This document shows positions 1-10,213 of a stretch of DNA of 64,000 nucleotides, in pieces. Every line of letters begins with the position of its first letter. Within the stretch, counting starts at the first letter, position 1. The DNA is from Tetramitus jugosus (Eukaryota; Heterolobosea; Eutetramitea; Acrasida; Vahlkampfiidae), in the NCBI GenBank assembly GCA_937625935.1, contig OW569379.1, positions 124,001 through 188,000 on the forward strand. Direction: 5' to 3'. The notes beneath the pieces were generated by a model. That model saw only the letters and a list, made by a program, of their open reading frames with translations, made no database searches and was not told where the DNA came from. The position numbers and the translations under genes are program-made.

Positions 1-1436
1 CTAGCGTGTTGACCATGTTCTGCAACACCACTGTTCGAACTCAACTTCTCATAGAAATCATCTCTCTGATTCCGACTTGAAAAATCAATGTTACTTGCGC
101 TGTTCAACGAACCTCCCACAGTGTTCGTTGTTGCTGCCAACACATGTGAATGCTGTTCTGCATCTTCCACCATGACAGATGGATGAGTACCATCATTGTG
201 ATGATTACTAATTAAAACTTGAGAAGATGCAGAATGGATACTACTACTGCTATTGCTTGTTGTTTTGGTTGGATTGTCTTGCATAGATGCACTCTGATGA
301 TGGTGATAACCACCATTGGTACTATTGCCACTACCACTTGTCAATTGATGTTGTTGATTCCTAGGTGTCAACAATCCACCCATTCTTCTGGGAGTCAACG
401 CTTGAATCAATCGCACAGCTCTACTGTTTGATGAGTTTTGCTTGTTGGAAGGGGAAGTGGACAGGGATGGCATATTCTCTGGTTGATAGTGAACAGAGTC
501 CAGTGGTATCCGATCCAACTCGATGGCACTCTCCATGTGATGACTATTGCTCTTGCGTTTCCTGTTGTTAGAGGCACTAAAAATAGAACGACGGTTCTTG
601 CCAATGGTAATGCTTGGTGATGTGGTGTTGCTATTGTTGCTATTGTTGTTGTTGTTGTGATAGCTATCATTTTTGATGGGTTGATAGCTTTGATGGCTGA
701 GCTGTTCAACAACTGCTTTTGAGCTATCATGTTGAGTCAACGCAAAAATGTTGTGCAGCGATGTGCTTCTTCTCTGGGTTTTTGAGAGTGACGCATGATC
801 GTCATTGAAATCTTGTACTGCACTGATACCAGAGCTACTATTGTTGCTATTGTTGTTGTTGCTTAGAAAGCTACTCTTGGATGGCGAACTGCTAAACTGT
901 AGACTGCTTCGCTTGTTCCGCGTGTTCGTATGATTGTAATGTTTGAGCGGAGAATCAAGGTCGTCCAACGTCGTTTTTTTTAGTTTGGCGGGAGCGGACT
1001 TGACATCCACGTCGGATTGTGCATTGCTGCTCAGCGTGTCTGTGTCATTATTGTTGTGTGCGCTATAGTACGAAGAAGTATTGTTATTATGATGATTCGA
1101 GCTCGAGTTTGCATCATCGTCATTCATCATACTGTGATGATGATGATGATTAGTGCCGTGATGTGGTCCAACATCGGACGAATGACGCTTAATTTTACTC
1201 GGGTGATGCAATGAAGTTGGCGCTGGTTTGTTGTTGTTGGACTTTTCGGTCGATGACTTACTCGTACTACTGCTACTGCTACTGCCATTGGATTTACTTT
1301 GTTTTCGGATGCGAGAGAATGCAGAGCCCAATCGTTTTTTGAGGGATGGTGAGGAAGTTGTTGATGATGAAGATGGGCTGCTCAGCAAGTGATCATGATG
1401 CTGATGATGGTTCAATAGTACAGTTTGTTGTGACAT
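1..1436 (-). CDS. Asn/Ser/His-rich low-complexity protein, 3' part beyond window
   Basis: I read the frame codon by codon from the ATG at 1436 to about 661 and again near the left edge without meeting a stop, so at least 478 residues are coded here and the C-terminus lies outside the window. The protein is dominated by Ser, Asn and His runs, with scattered basic patches such as KKRLGSAFSRIRKQSK near residue 35 and TPRRMGG further on. No catalytic domain is visible. Many S/T-P and basic-Ser contexts would suit a phosphorylated, disordered regulatory protein, but that is only inference. I do not recognise the family, and the diagnostic part may lie outside the window. Confidence 0.6.
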   Translation of the reverse strand, partial: MSQQTVLLNHHQHHDHLLSSPSSSSTTSSPSLKKRLGSAFSRIRKQSKSNGSSSSSSTSKSSTEKSNNNKPAPTSLHHPSKIKRHSSDVGPHHGTNHHHHHSMMNDDDANSSSNHHNNNTSSYYSAHNNNDTDTLSSNAQSDVDVKSAPAKLKKTTLDDLDSPLKHYNHTNTRNKRSSLQFSSSPSKSSFLSNNNNSNNSSSGISAVQDFNDDHASLSKTQRRSTSLHNIFALTQHDSSKAVVEQLSHQSYQPIKNDSYHNNNNNSNNSNTTSPSITIGKNRRSIFSASNNRKRKSNSHHMESAIELDRIPLDSVHYQPENMPSLSTSPSNKQNSSNSRAVRLIQALTPRRMGGLLTPRNQQHQLTSGSGNSTNGGYHHHQSASMQDNPTKTTSNSSSSIHSASSQVLISNHHNDGTHPSVMVEDAEQHSHVLAATTNTVGGSLNSASNIDFSSRNQRDDFYEKLSSNSGVAEHGQHA

Positions 1437-1814
1437 GTTTCAATAGAAGAGAGATGGATATGCTTTTTCTGATTTGTGCTCACCTAAACTTGGATGGACA
1501 AGTTGGCAACAATGGAAGGAGGAGTAACGGTGGTGCTAGAATCGATGGTTTTTCGGTTTGTTTGTTTCTGGATGTTTGATGCTTTGAAGGTTGAAATGGG
1601 TGTTTCTGGGTGCGTTTCGACAAAGGTTTCAAACGTCAACGGTAAAGAAAATCGCCGCTGTACGTCAAGGCCTTTGTGATGCGAGTTCCTCCGACGTTTG
1701 AAACTCAGCTCAAGTCAGAAAAAGCCATGCCGCGCCTAGAAAGGATGAGAAAAGCCAAAGTGGTGCCCTTACAATGGAGTTCGTCTATATCACATTCCGA
1801 AAATCGATTGTTTT
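1437..1814. other. Intergenic region
   Basis: This 378-bp gap lies upstream of the partial gene at 1-1436 and downstream of the gene at 1815-3968, both on the minus strand. It should hold the promoter of the first and the 3' end of the second. I see no open frame with convincing composition, no tRNA-like box and no repeat. Confidence 0.4.
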
Positions 1815-3968
1815 TTACAGGGATGCCAGAGATGTCCTATTCCTAATATTTATCATTTGGATAAATCCATTCGACTGAAGCAGGCATGCCAAACTAACTC
1901 GCAAAAGCATATGAAGGGATGATTGCTTGCTCCGGAGAGCTGAGGATGTAACTGTTGAAGGTATAGTTCTGTGTTTCACCATCCATGCATAACGATCCAA
2001 CTGTTGCGAGCTACTTAGCAGTTGTTCCAATATTCGATTGACTTTGAATTGAGATCCTCTGTAGCGAGAAATGAGGTGACACAAGGAAACAGTTTGCATG
2101 ATATATTTCCGTGTGGCATATGTTAGAACGGAGCGTAAGCTCTTATCATTTCTTTCCAGGAGCAAGTTTTTGCGTTTGTCAATCTCACTGGCGAGCATGT
2201 GAGCAGCATCGACTAATGTGTATTTGATGATACCATTAATTACAAGTTCATCAAACGTACGGTCAGAGATCGTGGCCATCAGAGGATAGTGCACATCTGA
2301 TCGCTCGATAAAGCGTGATATGACAGTAGCGAGAATGCTGTTACTACTGTTTGACATTGAGATATTGTTCAGTGTGTCCAATGAACCATTCGTCTTCAAC
2401 AAGATTTGATAGAAAGAATCCATAAGTCTAACTTGTGTGCGAATCAAAGACTCTTGACTCTCATATTCTTCGTCTGTGTCGTACAAGACGATTTGCAAGT
2501 TGGAAATATTGGATTTTATCGATATGGCGATCGTGGACATGTACGATAGTATATCTTTCCTAACAAATGATTCATATAGTGCGGGAGAGCTAGATTGAAT
2601 TTGAGGCAGTACCAGTGCAGACATATTCGCTAGATGTCTCATCATTTGGTACAATCTCTTCATCGTTCGTACGTCCGATTGTGTAGCAGTATGTTCGGTC
2701 AATATTCGTATCGACGCAAACATATCACTTATCAACTCTAATAGTTGCTCAGACTCCTCCTGCTTCATCAAAGAATCCAAACTAAATATCGATTTCCTAC
2801 TTTTCTTGTTCTTCTTTTTCTTCTTGTTCTTCTTTCCTTTCGTGTCTGTTGTAGCTTTGCTCGCTTGTTCTCGCATAATTCTCAACTTCTTCGCAAAAGA
2901 TTTCACATCTCCATCATTAAATAGTTCATGCGTCATTACTAATGTTCCATAAACATTCGATATAATTCTGCTAATATTACCCGCTTCGCTCACATTCGTC
3001 ACTTTCTTAATCAAACTTGTAATACACCTCGAGCAAGAACGTACGCTGTTGATGCACAACATGACTCCAATGGATGCATCTTCGGCCCTCGAAGGTATCT
3101 GCTCCTCAATTTGTGGCATTTCACTTCGGGTTAAGAATTCCACTGGCTCCAACAGTGCCACCCACTCATAATCCTTTGACCAATCTTGCTTGTACTTGAT
3201 CATTGTCTTTTTGGCTATTTTCCTCTTTTCTGTATCGAAACTGTCATTTAACACTGGTAAATAAAAGGCACGGATGGCCCATAACCTCACACTCGTATTC
3301 AACAAGGGGAAAACCTTCTCCAGTGCTTCTAGAATAAACTTTTGTAACTTGGTTACCAACGATGCAAAATAACAATTAAAAAACACTTGGAGCGAGTACA
3401 AGTTTGAAGTCGCTTGAATCGAACTACCTCCACTCTCCCACTCTCCATTCCTTCTCTTCTTGTAACTATCGTCATCGTCTCCATTCCCATGTTCACTATC
3501 CATACTCTGCATCTGACATATCGGAATCACAATTCTGTTCAAAAACTCAAACAACTCACTGCCTGACTGTGCAAACGACAAGGACGACGATTTGGAGGCC
3601 ACAGCAGAAGCAAAATGCTCTTGCAACAACTGAATAAACTCCATTGTAAATGAACTGCACGGTTCCACATCCTCCTTCATTTCCATAAACGGTAAAACTA
3701 ACTGTTCAATCATAATTTGTTGAGTCACTGGATCCACTCTCTCTCGCATCAACAAAAAATCATCTTCGCTCTCTTCATCTGCACCCTTACGGTTATTTTC
3801 ATCCAAAGTCATCTCTCGATCATGAGTCATTTGCATGACGAGTTGCATTTGAATTTGAGCAACAAGAGATTGAAACGGAATGGCCAAGCACTTCTCACAT
3901 AGCTTATCACATTGAACAAACAATTGTTTGATCTCTTTGGGTAATACTAATTTGGAGTCGGATGACAT
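1815..3968 (-). CDS. Large helical protein of unknown function
   Basis: A 717-residue single-exon protein read from the ATG at 3968; the longer frame begins at a GTG three codons upstream, so the ATG is preferred. The sequence is mostly amphipathic helix with many Leu/Ile heptads, an acidic stretch near residue 65 (EESEDD) and one lysine-rich tract near residue 385 (KKNKKKKKNKK) that resembles a nuclear or nucleolar signal. No signal peptide or membrane segment is seen. The look is that of a HEAT-like or tethering-complex scaffold, but no family motif is recognised and I assign no function. It lies 98 bp downstream of the phospholipase D gene on the same strand. Confidence 0.7.
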   Translation of the reverse strand: MSSDSKLVLPKEIKQLFVQCDKLCEKCLAIPFQSLVAQIQMQLVMQMTHDREMTLDENNRKGADEESEDDFLLMRERVDPVTQQIMIEQLVLPFMEMKEDVEPCSSFTMEFIQLLQEHFASAVASKSSSLSFAQSGSELFEFLNRIVIPICQMQSMDSEHGNGDDDDSYKKRRNGEWESGGSSIQATSNLYSLQVFFNCYFASLVTKLQKFILEALEKVFPLLNTSVRLWAIRAFYLPVLNDSFDTEKRKIAKKTMIKYKQDWSKDYEWVALLEPVEFLTRSEMPQIEEQIPSRAEDASIGVMLCINSVRSCSRCITSLIKKVTNVSEAGNISRIISNVYGTLVMTHELFNDGDVKSFAKKLRIMREQASKATTDTKGKKNKKKKKNKKSRKSIFSLDSLMKQEESEQLLELISDMFASIRILTEHTATQSDVRTMKRLYQMMRHLANMSALVLPQIQSSSPALYESFVRKDILSYMSTIAISIKSNISNLQIVLYDTDEEYESQESLIRTQVRLMDSFYQILLKTNGSLDTLNNISMSNSSNSILATVISRFIERSDVHYPLMATISDRTFDELVINGIIKYTLVDAAHMLASEIDKRKNLLLERNDKSLRSVLTYATRKYIMQTVSLCHLISRYRGSQFKVNRILEQLLSSSQQLDRYAWMVKHRTIPSTVTSSALRSKQSSLHMLLRVSLACLLQSNGFIQMINIRNRTSLASL

Positions 3969-4066
3969 GTTGAGCACATCAAAATGAAGAATGATCGATT
4001 TGTGTGTTTGAAAAGTTGTGAATTCAAGTTTTGAAAGGAAGGATTTATTTCTTTGCCGAGAGCCGA

Positions 4067-7000
4067 TCAGAAGAAAACAGATTCATCCACGACTTTGAGT
4101 CTTGTGTCCTTTTTGAACTGGTCGTGAATCAACCAGTCTCTCGGGTATAAGACAGTGTGTCCAATGATCTGATTCATGCGCTTTTTGTCCTCTTCTGTTG
4201 CTTTGAAAGTTCCCTCTTTTACACCCTTCACGTAATTCTCCATGTCGTGTTTGTACTCTGCCAGTGTCACATGTCTCTTGGATGGATAGTGAGGAAATAT
4301 TTGTTCATAGAGAGCTGAATTTTGTTTTGCTCTCTCCACCGCTGCGTGAAACACTGCATTCGATGTTGGATCCTTGGATTGAGCGTAGAACATGTCCGTT
4401 TTCGATATGTTTTTGTGGGCAGGTGCTGCAATACGAAGAGCTGCCAACCGATTCAATGTTGGATCCCCCATAAAGTGCTCTCTCCATAGCTTCTTACGCA
4501 TTCTCTTTATACTTTTGCCTGTTTTGACTCGATGACCGTTGAAAATGGACATTGTGGTGTCGAGATCCTCGACTATAACCGCAATTTCACTGTCTCGACT
4601 TCCAATGAGAGATCTGTCATTGATATTGGCAGAACCAATGACTAAAGTACGGTCATCAGTAATCAATACTTTTGCATGAACATAAATTTGACTAAAGTGA
4701 GGAACGCCATGGATGAATCCTTTCTGTGCGAGAGAAAAGAAGACAATATAATCTCCAATATTGGCATGAGGGAATTGTTGCTGCAAAGTGGCAAATATTC
4801 CTTCGATCGTTGCTCGTTGCCATTTCATCACTTGGTGCGTCGATGGATCATAAATATCTCCACTGTGATGCATGGGAAGAACAACAATAACTCTGAAAAC
4901 TTCATTGTTGGTAATGGCTTTTGAGATACGGGCTATGATAGCCTCAGCCACACCATTTTCGACCTTATCACTATACATGGTTTTGCTAATAAAGTACTGA
5001 TTTTCAATATAAACGTAGTATTGTGCGTTACGAATGACCTCAACAATGGCTCTATGTATACTCTGTTCTGTTCTCAATGAACCTGACCAGAGAGACAAGG
5101 AACGGAGCGCTTGAACTCTCACGTGGGTCATTGGAACATCTTCGAGATAAAACTGCAGATTGGGCAAGGGTTCGCTCAGTGTTAGAGACTTGCGGTAGTA
5201 ATTGACTTCCTCAATGGCTTGGTCTCCACGATCGACTCGATTGTGATGATTCCAGCGAGAAATAAAATTAGAGGCAACATCGGATGCAATCGTACCTGCC
5301 AATACACAGTGAACATCATGCCATGGCAAACGGGGAAACATGTCTCGATCTAGCTGGTCACGAAATGCATCAGTCTTCAGTTTCATTGGCTTACCGGAGC
5401 CCAATCTAGCCAAAGTATCGTTTGTATAATCCATTCCAGGCCACTTGGTATGCAAGTGATTGTAGTCCGATAATGAATGATTGTGATTGTCCCACCTGCC
5501 CAATGCAATATCTAACCCTCCAACAAAAGCAATGGTTTGATCCACGACAATGATTTTTTGATGGTGAGACCACGAGAAGGGAAGATTTCTCGGATGGACA
5601 ATACATCTAATGTTTGGATGCAAATCAACTAGATGCTGCCGAATCATGTTTGTACTGAGATTCATTCCAGCCATGGCAAACTCGTGCCACATGATGATGT
5701 ATATCTCAACATTTTGTTTTGCAATTGCTAATAATATGTTGTCCAATCGGTAATCTGCCATATCTTCGTCGGAATGACTGTCTCGTCTCAGATATATAAA
5801 TGGATTGACTGACCACCCAGCAATAAACACTTGTTTCTTGGCTTTGAGTAACATCTTGGACATCATGGCATATGTTTCCTCTCCGTCAATCAGTGGATGG
5901 AACCATGTTTGATCAGCGGACCTCATTGGAGAGAACGCATCAAATCGATTATCAATCTGTGAAACAAAGTACAAGAGAAGGCACATTAAACAAAGACGAC
6001 AAACGTCGATATTCTCTGCCATATACCGTGTACACTTGGATCCGAGTTGTATAGTGAACGTGTTGCCCTCTGTAAAAATATTCTTGATTTTGTTGATGGG
6101 AATTTCTCGTTGGATGTGTCTTGTGTTTGGATCACAGTGGAAGATACTACCATCCCTGATCTCGACCCATGCCACCTTAGAATCACATTGCATGATTGCA
6201 CCTTGGTGGAATCGATCTGGTCTGTGCAGAAACTCGGAGACATCTTGAGCCACATTCTGATAAAAAATGTAGTCATAGAGACCCAATCCCTCAGCCAAGT
6301 GCCGGTTCATTTTGGAAACGGCCACATAGTTCTCAAAGTTCATTTCAGGTACGTGGAAGAAGAATCGTTCCAATAGCGCCTCGATATCCATATCAGACAA
6401 TGTGATACATGGGTTATTGTCGACAGCACCAGGGTCAAACACTGGTGCATTCTGGTCTTGGTATGTTGGTGCTGCCATCATTTGTTGTTGAGCAGCTCCT
6501 GATCCATTGATTTCAATGTCTGGATTGTCTCTTCTCACATTGACCAAGCTTCGCATCTTTACCAGGCTCACCTCCTCACTGACCACATCACCTCGTGTTC
6601 TCAGTGTCTGCAACGGTGTGCTCAATCTGAGGACACCAATGCTGTTCAAGATGCGAATGTACTGTCGCATTTCATCCTTGGTCAACACGCCGTCTCCATT
6701 CAGGTCATACAGCCGAAAAGACAGAGCCAACTTTTCTTCAAAGGTACCATGCACCGCACAGCTCGTTGCTAAAGCTAATTCAGTGAAACTAACGTAGCCA
6801 TCACCATCTGTGTTGACAGCATTGAACACGGCATCCAAAATGAATTCATGTGCCGGTGTGAATTGAAATTGAGGATTGTTCATGAGCAATTTTCGGAAGA
6901 AAATGTGTCTACAATCCTCTCTGGTGGCCACCAAGCGATTTGGATCGGAACAGTGACCCGCAAACAGAATCTTCATAATTTTCAGCTCCACTGGTGAAAA

Positions 7001-7180
7001 ATGAGTCTGGGAAGTCAATAACTGCAGATCAAACTCACCTTGTTTTTTGCTGTCCTCTGGATAGGCAACAACAAGGCGTTGTTTGGAACTTTTTCGACGA
7101 TGGAGGTGATGGTGGACTGATACTTTGTTTCGAACCGTTCGTTTCGTTCTCTTTAGCTCATAGGTAATTTTGTTGCCCAT
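4067..7180 (-). CDS. EF-hand phospholipase D with predicted N-myristoylation
   Basis: The 1037-residue protein carries both catalytic HxKxxxxD motifs of phospholipase D: HHQKIIVVD near residue 540 and HAKVLITDD near residue 836, each followed by the usual Gly-Gly or Gly-Ser-Ala-Asn block. Such enzymes hydrolyse phosphatidylcholine to phosphatidic acid and choline. Two canonical EF-hands precede them (NTDGDGYVSFTE near 120 and DLNGDGVLTKDE near 158), followed by a PH-like region near 340-400. The longer frame opens with a TTG; the first ATG, at 7180, gives MGNKIT, which fits the myristoylation consensus with Gly2 and Thr6. Calcium control and membrane anchoring are inferred from these motifs. 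Catalytic residues are intact, so an active enzyme is expected. Confidence 0.92.
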   Translation of the reverse strand: MGNKITYELKRTKRTVRNKVSVHHHLHRRKSSKQRLVVAYPEDSKKQGEFDLQLLTSQTHFSPVELKIMKILFAGHCSDPNRLVATREDCRHIFFRKLLMNNPQFQFTPAHEFILDAVFNAVNTDGDGYVSFTELALATSCAVHGTFEEKLALSFRLYDLNGDGVLTKDEMRQYIRILNSIGVLRLSTPLQTLRTRGDVVSEEVSLVKMRSLVNVRRDNPDIEINGSGAAQQQMMAAPTYQDQNAPVFDPGAVDNNPCITLSDMDIEALLERFFFHVPEMNFENYVAVSKMNRHLAEGLGLYDYIFYQNVAQDVSEFLHRPDRFHQGAIMQCDSKVAWVEIRDGSIFHCDPNTRHIQREIPINKIKNIFTEGNTFTIQLGSKCTRYMAENIDVCRLCLMCLLLYFVSQIDNRFDAFSPMRSADQTWFHPLIDGEETYAMMSKMLLKAKKQVFIAGWSVNPFIYLRRDSHSDEDMADYRLDNILLAIAKQNVEIYIIMWHEFAMAGMNLSTNMIRQHLVDLHPNIRCIVHPRNLPFSWSHHQKIIVVDQTIAFVGGLDIALGRWDNHNHSLSDYNHLHTKWPGMDYTNDTLARLGSGKPMKLKTDAFRDQLDRDMFPRLPWHDVHCVLAGTIASDVASNFISRWNHHNRVDRGDQAIEEVNYYRKSLTLSEPLPNLQFYLEDVPMTHVRVQALRSLSLWSGSLRTEQSIHRAIVEVIRNAQYYVYIENQYFISKTMYSDKVENGVAEAIIARISKAITNNEVFRVIVVLPMHHSGDIYDPSTHQVMKWQRATIEGIFATLQQQFPHANIGDYIVFFSLAQKGFIHGVPHFSQIYVHAKVLITDDRTLVIGSANINDRSLIGSRDSEIAVIVEDLDTTMSIFNGHRVKTGKSIKRMRKKLWREHFMGDPTLNRLAALRIAAPAHKNISKTDMFYAQSKDPTSNAVFHAAVERAKQNSALYEQIFPHYPSKRHVTLAEYKHDMENYVKGVKEGTFKATEEDKKRMNQIIGHTVLYPRDWLIHDQFKKDTRLKVVDESVFF

Positions 7181-7447
7181 TTTCAAGTGTCACCTCTTCT
7201 TGTTCTTCTTTGTTGTCTTCTGGTTGCTTGCTGGAACAGAACAGAAGTGAAATCAACGACCCGATCATTGAATCAGCAGATCTCTCCTCTTTCGGTTGAT
7301 GTGTCGACTGTTCCTCGGAATATTTACTAAATTTATCCAAGGCCGGATCCGATAAAAAAATACGCGTATTTTGTTCCGATCCTGATGTCTTACAATGGTA
7401 CCATAAAAATGACCTTGCCAAAAGTCTGATACTGAGAGATAGATTTC

Positions 7448-8488
7448 TCATAGTATCGTACAACCACCTCTCTTTGTTGGTATAATGTATTCTGCAGCAG
7501 GACGTCGATTCCTTATTTGAATCACAGCACATTGAAATGTTTCAGTGACATTTCGTTTCTCCCGCACCGAAAGATCAATCCACGGTACACTCCACTTTTT
7601 TGCAAAGGACTCAATGTGTTCATATGGTGTTGTCACACTACACTCACTACTGTCATCCACACTCACACAACTGTCATCGACTGCACCATGGTAAGAAGAT
7701 GAATAGTGATAATCACTGGTGGTGTGTTCAGATGACTTGTTTGCAGCCAACACAATCGCAGGTCTCATCATATCTCTCTTCACAGAACTCATTAACCAGT
7801 GCATTGTTTGTTCAACTTGATGAAACGATTGTTCAAAATCTGTAATGTCAAACATGATGATAAAACCGTCGGCTTCTCTCAGTGCTCTATCTCTAATCTC
7901 TGCATATTGACTGTCATCTTCACCACTCGTATTGGGAGCATGATGATGATGGTGATGATGATGAATATTATTATTAGAATTGTCTTGTTGGATGACAAGA
8001 CCACATAAATCAATCAACTCCAAGTGACATATTCCCTCTTCCATTCTCATTCGCGTCCGGAACCGATTCATCATATTTCTCTTCTTTTTACTACCATTCA
8101 CTCCATTCTTCCTCTTGTTGTTATTCAACTGTTGTTGTTGTTGTTGTAATGATGATGATGAATAATTTCTCATTCTTGCACCACCACTACCACCACCATC
8201 CATCATCAAAATATTAGATGTCGTAGTAGTTGTTGGACTAGTGGCAGCACTCGTACTCGCCGCATAAAAATCACTTACAAATCGATTACAAACAAACTGA
8301 TAACAGAGACTTGTTTTGCCAGAGTAACATGGACCGAGTATGACAATACGATAATCTTCTACTTGGTCGAATATGGGTTCAGGACCGAGACATGTCGTTA
8401 CACATGGACTATGATGGTGGTGATGACGATGATGATGGTGATGGTGATGGGTGTTGTTGCTATGGTTGGACATGAATGGTGTTTCCAT
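7448..8488 (-). CDS. Ras-like small GTPase with His/Asn-rich inserts and CaaX box
   Basis: This 346-residue protein has a Ras-type P-loop (GPCYSGKTS near residue 53), a DxxG switch II (DLCG near 162), a degenerate G4 motif NKSS in place of NKxD near 249, and a plausible G5 stretch (DLSVREKRN). It ends in CTIL, a CaaX box whose final Leu favours geranylgeranylation, so a membrane-bound GTPase is inferred. It is about twice the usual Ras length because of a His-rich N-terminus and Asn/Gln/His insertions between P-loop and switch II. The frame opens at a GTG 20 codons upstream; the ATG at 8488 is chosen. Loss of the G4 Asp may weaken guanine specificity. Confidence 0.8.
   Translation of the reverse strand: METPFMSNHSNNTHHHHHHHRHHHHHSPCVTTCLGPEPIFDQVEDYRIVILGPCYSGKTSLCYQFVCNRFVSDFYAASTSAATSPTTTTTSNILMMDGGGSGGARMRNYSSSSLQQQQQQLNNNKRKNGVNGSKKKRNMMNRFRTRMRMEEGICHLELIDLCGLVIQQDNSNNNIHHHHHHHHAPNTSGEDDSQYAEIRDRALREADGFIIMFDITDFEQSFHQVEQTMHWLMSSVKRDMMRPAIVLAANKSSEHTTSDYHYSSSYHGAVDDSCVSVDDSSECSVTTPYEHIESFAKKWSVPWIDLSVREKRNVTETFQCAVIQIRNRRPAAEYIIPTKRGGCTIL
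8407..8455 (-). repeat. Histidine-codon microsatellite
   Basis: An imperfect CAT/CAC trinucleotide run (read on the minus strand) codes the poly-His segment at the N-terminus of the Ras-like GTPase. Similar runs recur at 7938-7965 in the same gene and at about 11556-11577 in the RCC1 gene, so His-tract expansion seems common in this genome. Confidence 0.7.
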
Positions 8489-8839
8489 TGTTATTTGAAT
8501 ATCTGATGTTTTTTTGTTTTTGGGATTACACGTGTTGTTGTGTTTCACACCAGACGGACGACAATATTCGCTGTTGGGACAAATTTATTGTTTGGTGATT
8601 ATATTTATTGGAGTGAGGAATGGACGGACAGTCCAACCGGGTTGCTGGAACTTTTTTCTGGAAGTGTTTTTTCGATCGGGGAAACATTGCAGCAAAAGAA
8701 ACGCGACATTCAACAAGCATGAAGAGCTTCAATCTCACTTGAAGAATTTTTTTCACGTGCGGAGAAAACTTTAACCACACAGAAACCATAACAACAGCAA
8801 CAGCAACAACACTTTACACAACAACAACAACTATAACAA
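8489..8839. promoter_or_regulatory. Divergent intergenic region between GTPase and NOP53
   Basis: This 351-bp gap separates two genes transcribed away from each other and must hold both promoters. AT-rich TTATATTTATT-like sequence lies near 8595-8612. The leader just before the NOP53 ATG is made of CAACAA repeats, a leader type also seen before other genes in the window. No discrete binding site can be named. Confidence 0.45.
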
Positions 8840-10150
8840 ATGCCAAACAAAAGAAGCCGTAGAAAGTCATCCAACAGACAAAAGAGAGATAGAATCAATC
8901 AAGCTATTGCCGACACATCTCGTCTCGCTTCCGTCAAAAGAGGCATTGCTCTCGCCTCCAACAAAACACTGTTTATGGATGACAAGATTCTCGAAAAGCC
9001 AAAGAATGTAGAAGACTTGTCCAACTACAAGAAGGAAAAACGGAAGTTTATGACTGAGAATTTTAAGGATGGACTCGATCGATTGAACGAAAGAGTCATG
9101 AGACCAGATTTGACGGAGATTTGTGTAAAGCCTTCATTTATTCCGACAAAATCCTTGGAGGAGAAAAATGTGGATGCCATGGTGCGTGAGCTACAAAAGC
9201 TAAAGGAACAAGAAGCTTTAACGTCATCAAACAAGAAGAATAACAATAACACAAAACAACAACAACAACCATCACAAAAACAACAAGATGTCAATCCAAA
9301 GAAACGAAAGGCCTCCACAGCTCTCCTCTCCTTCTGGGACGACAATCAAGTCAAGAAGAAGAAGCAAGAAGATGAAGAGTTGCTCAAGACATCATTCATA
9401 TCTGATCTATTGGTTCAACAAGGCAAGGTTGAGACTCTGAAGAAGAGTGCAATTGCAAAGCGATGCAAGAAGCCATTGAACAGAGCAAAGGTGATTCTAC
9501 CATTGGCTGGTCAATCGTATAACCCTGATCCAAAGGCACTTGAATCTGCATTGGAATTGGCTCATTTGCAAGAAGCAAGATTGGCACTCAAGGCTGAACA
9601 AATTACAGAGTCATTGACTGTGAGAGATGAAGAGGCGTTGGCTGCCGTAGGTAATGATGAATTGGATGGTTTGTTGGCACGTGAGAGACCAGTGGAAGAA
9701 CAAGATCCATCCACGATTCAATACCCACAACAAACATCAAGAAACAGAAAGCAAAAGTTGAACAAGAAGAAGTCTGTGCACAAGGCACTTGAAAGATTGA
9801 ACCAGAACCGTAGAGAAATGAGAAAGCAAGCCATGGAAGAGACAAAGACGATCAAACAAGTCGCTGAGCGAATTGCTGCCAGACAAAAGAGAAGAGAACA
9901 GTTGAGAGGCATGAAGAAGTCCATTAGACAAGAAAAGATTCGATTGCAAAAGCAAATGGAAGAAATGCCTGTCAAGAGTGTCATGGATGTTCAATTGCCT
10001 GACCAAATTACTGGAAGTCTCAGAAAGCAACAAGGTAATTCCTGGGCATTGTGGTATGATCGTTTGGGTGCTCACCATCGATCAAAGGTTATCGAAATTA
10101 ATTCATTGAAGAAGGGTAACATTCGTGTCAATTCATTGGTTGTTGAATAA
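8840..10150 (+). CDS. NOP53: Ribosome biogenesis protein NOP53 (GLTSCR2/PICT1 family)
   Basis: The 436-residue basic protein carries the family signature PLAGQSYNPDPKALESAL near residue 222, where a Pro-Gly-Gln-Ser-Tyr-Asn-Pro block is followed by an acidic helix. Its C-terminus is rich in Arg/Lys/Gln coiled coil and ends in the ITGSLRKQQGN segment typical of the family. NOP53 is a nucleolar factor for late 60S assembly that links pre-60S particles to the exosome helicase for ITS2 trimming. The N-terminus (NKRSRRKSSNRQKRDR) is a likely nucleolar signal. Length and domain order match the family. The start is the first ATG after a CAACAA-rich leader. Confidence 0.87.
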   Translation: MPNKRSRRKSSNRQKRDRINQAIADTSRLASVKRGIALASNKTLFMDDKILEKPKNVEDLSNYKKEKRKFMTENFKDGLDRLNERVMRPDLTEICVKPSFIPTKSLEEKNVDAMVRELQKLKEQEALTSSNKKNNNNTKQQQQPSQKQQDVNPKKRKASTALLSFWDDNQVKKKKQEDEELLKTSFISDLLVQQGKVETLKKSAIAKRCKKPLNRAKVILPLAGQSYNPDPKALESALELAHLQEARLALKAEQITESLTVRDEEALAAVGNDELDGLLARERPVEEQDPSTIQYPQQTSRNRKQKLNKKKSVHKALERLNQNRREMRKQAMEETKTIKQVAERIAARQKRREQLRGMKKSIRQEKIRLQKQMEEMPVKSVMDVQLPDQITGSLRKQQGNSWALWYDRLGAHHRSKVIEINSLKKGNIRVNSLVVE

Positions 10151-10213
10151 ACATTTGACTACTACTACTTTACAAAATGCAAGAGCCTGTTATTTGTTAT
10201 GAATGATTGTTTT

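Noticed and set aside
7158-7532. 124-codon minus-strand frame between phospholipase D and the GTPase
   Set aside because: It opens at a codon inside the GTPase coding end, is in a different frame from both neighbours and shows no family content.
8390-8470. CRISPR-like or satellite array
   Set aside because: The repeats here and elsewhere are trinucleotide codon runs inside coding regions, with no spacers; nothing in the window resembles a CRISPR array.
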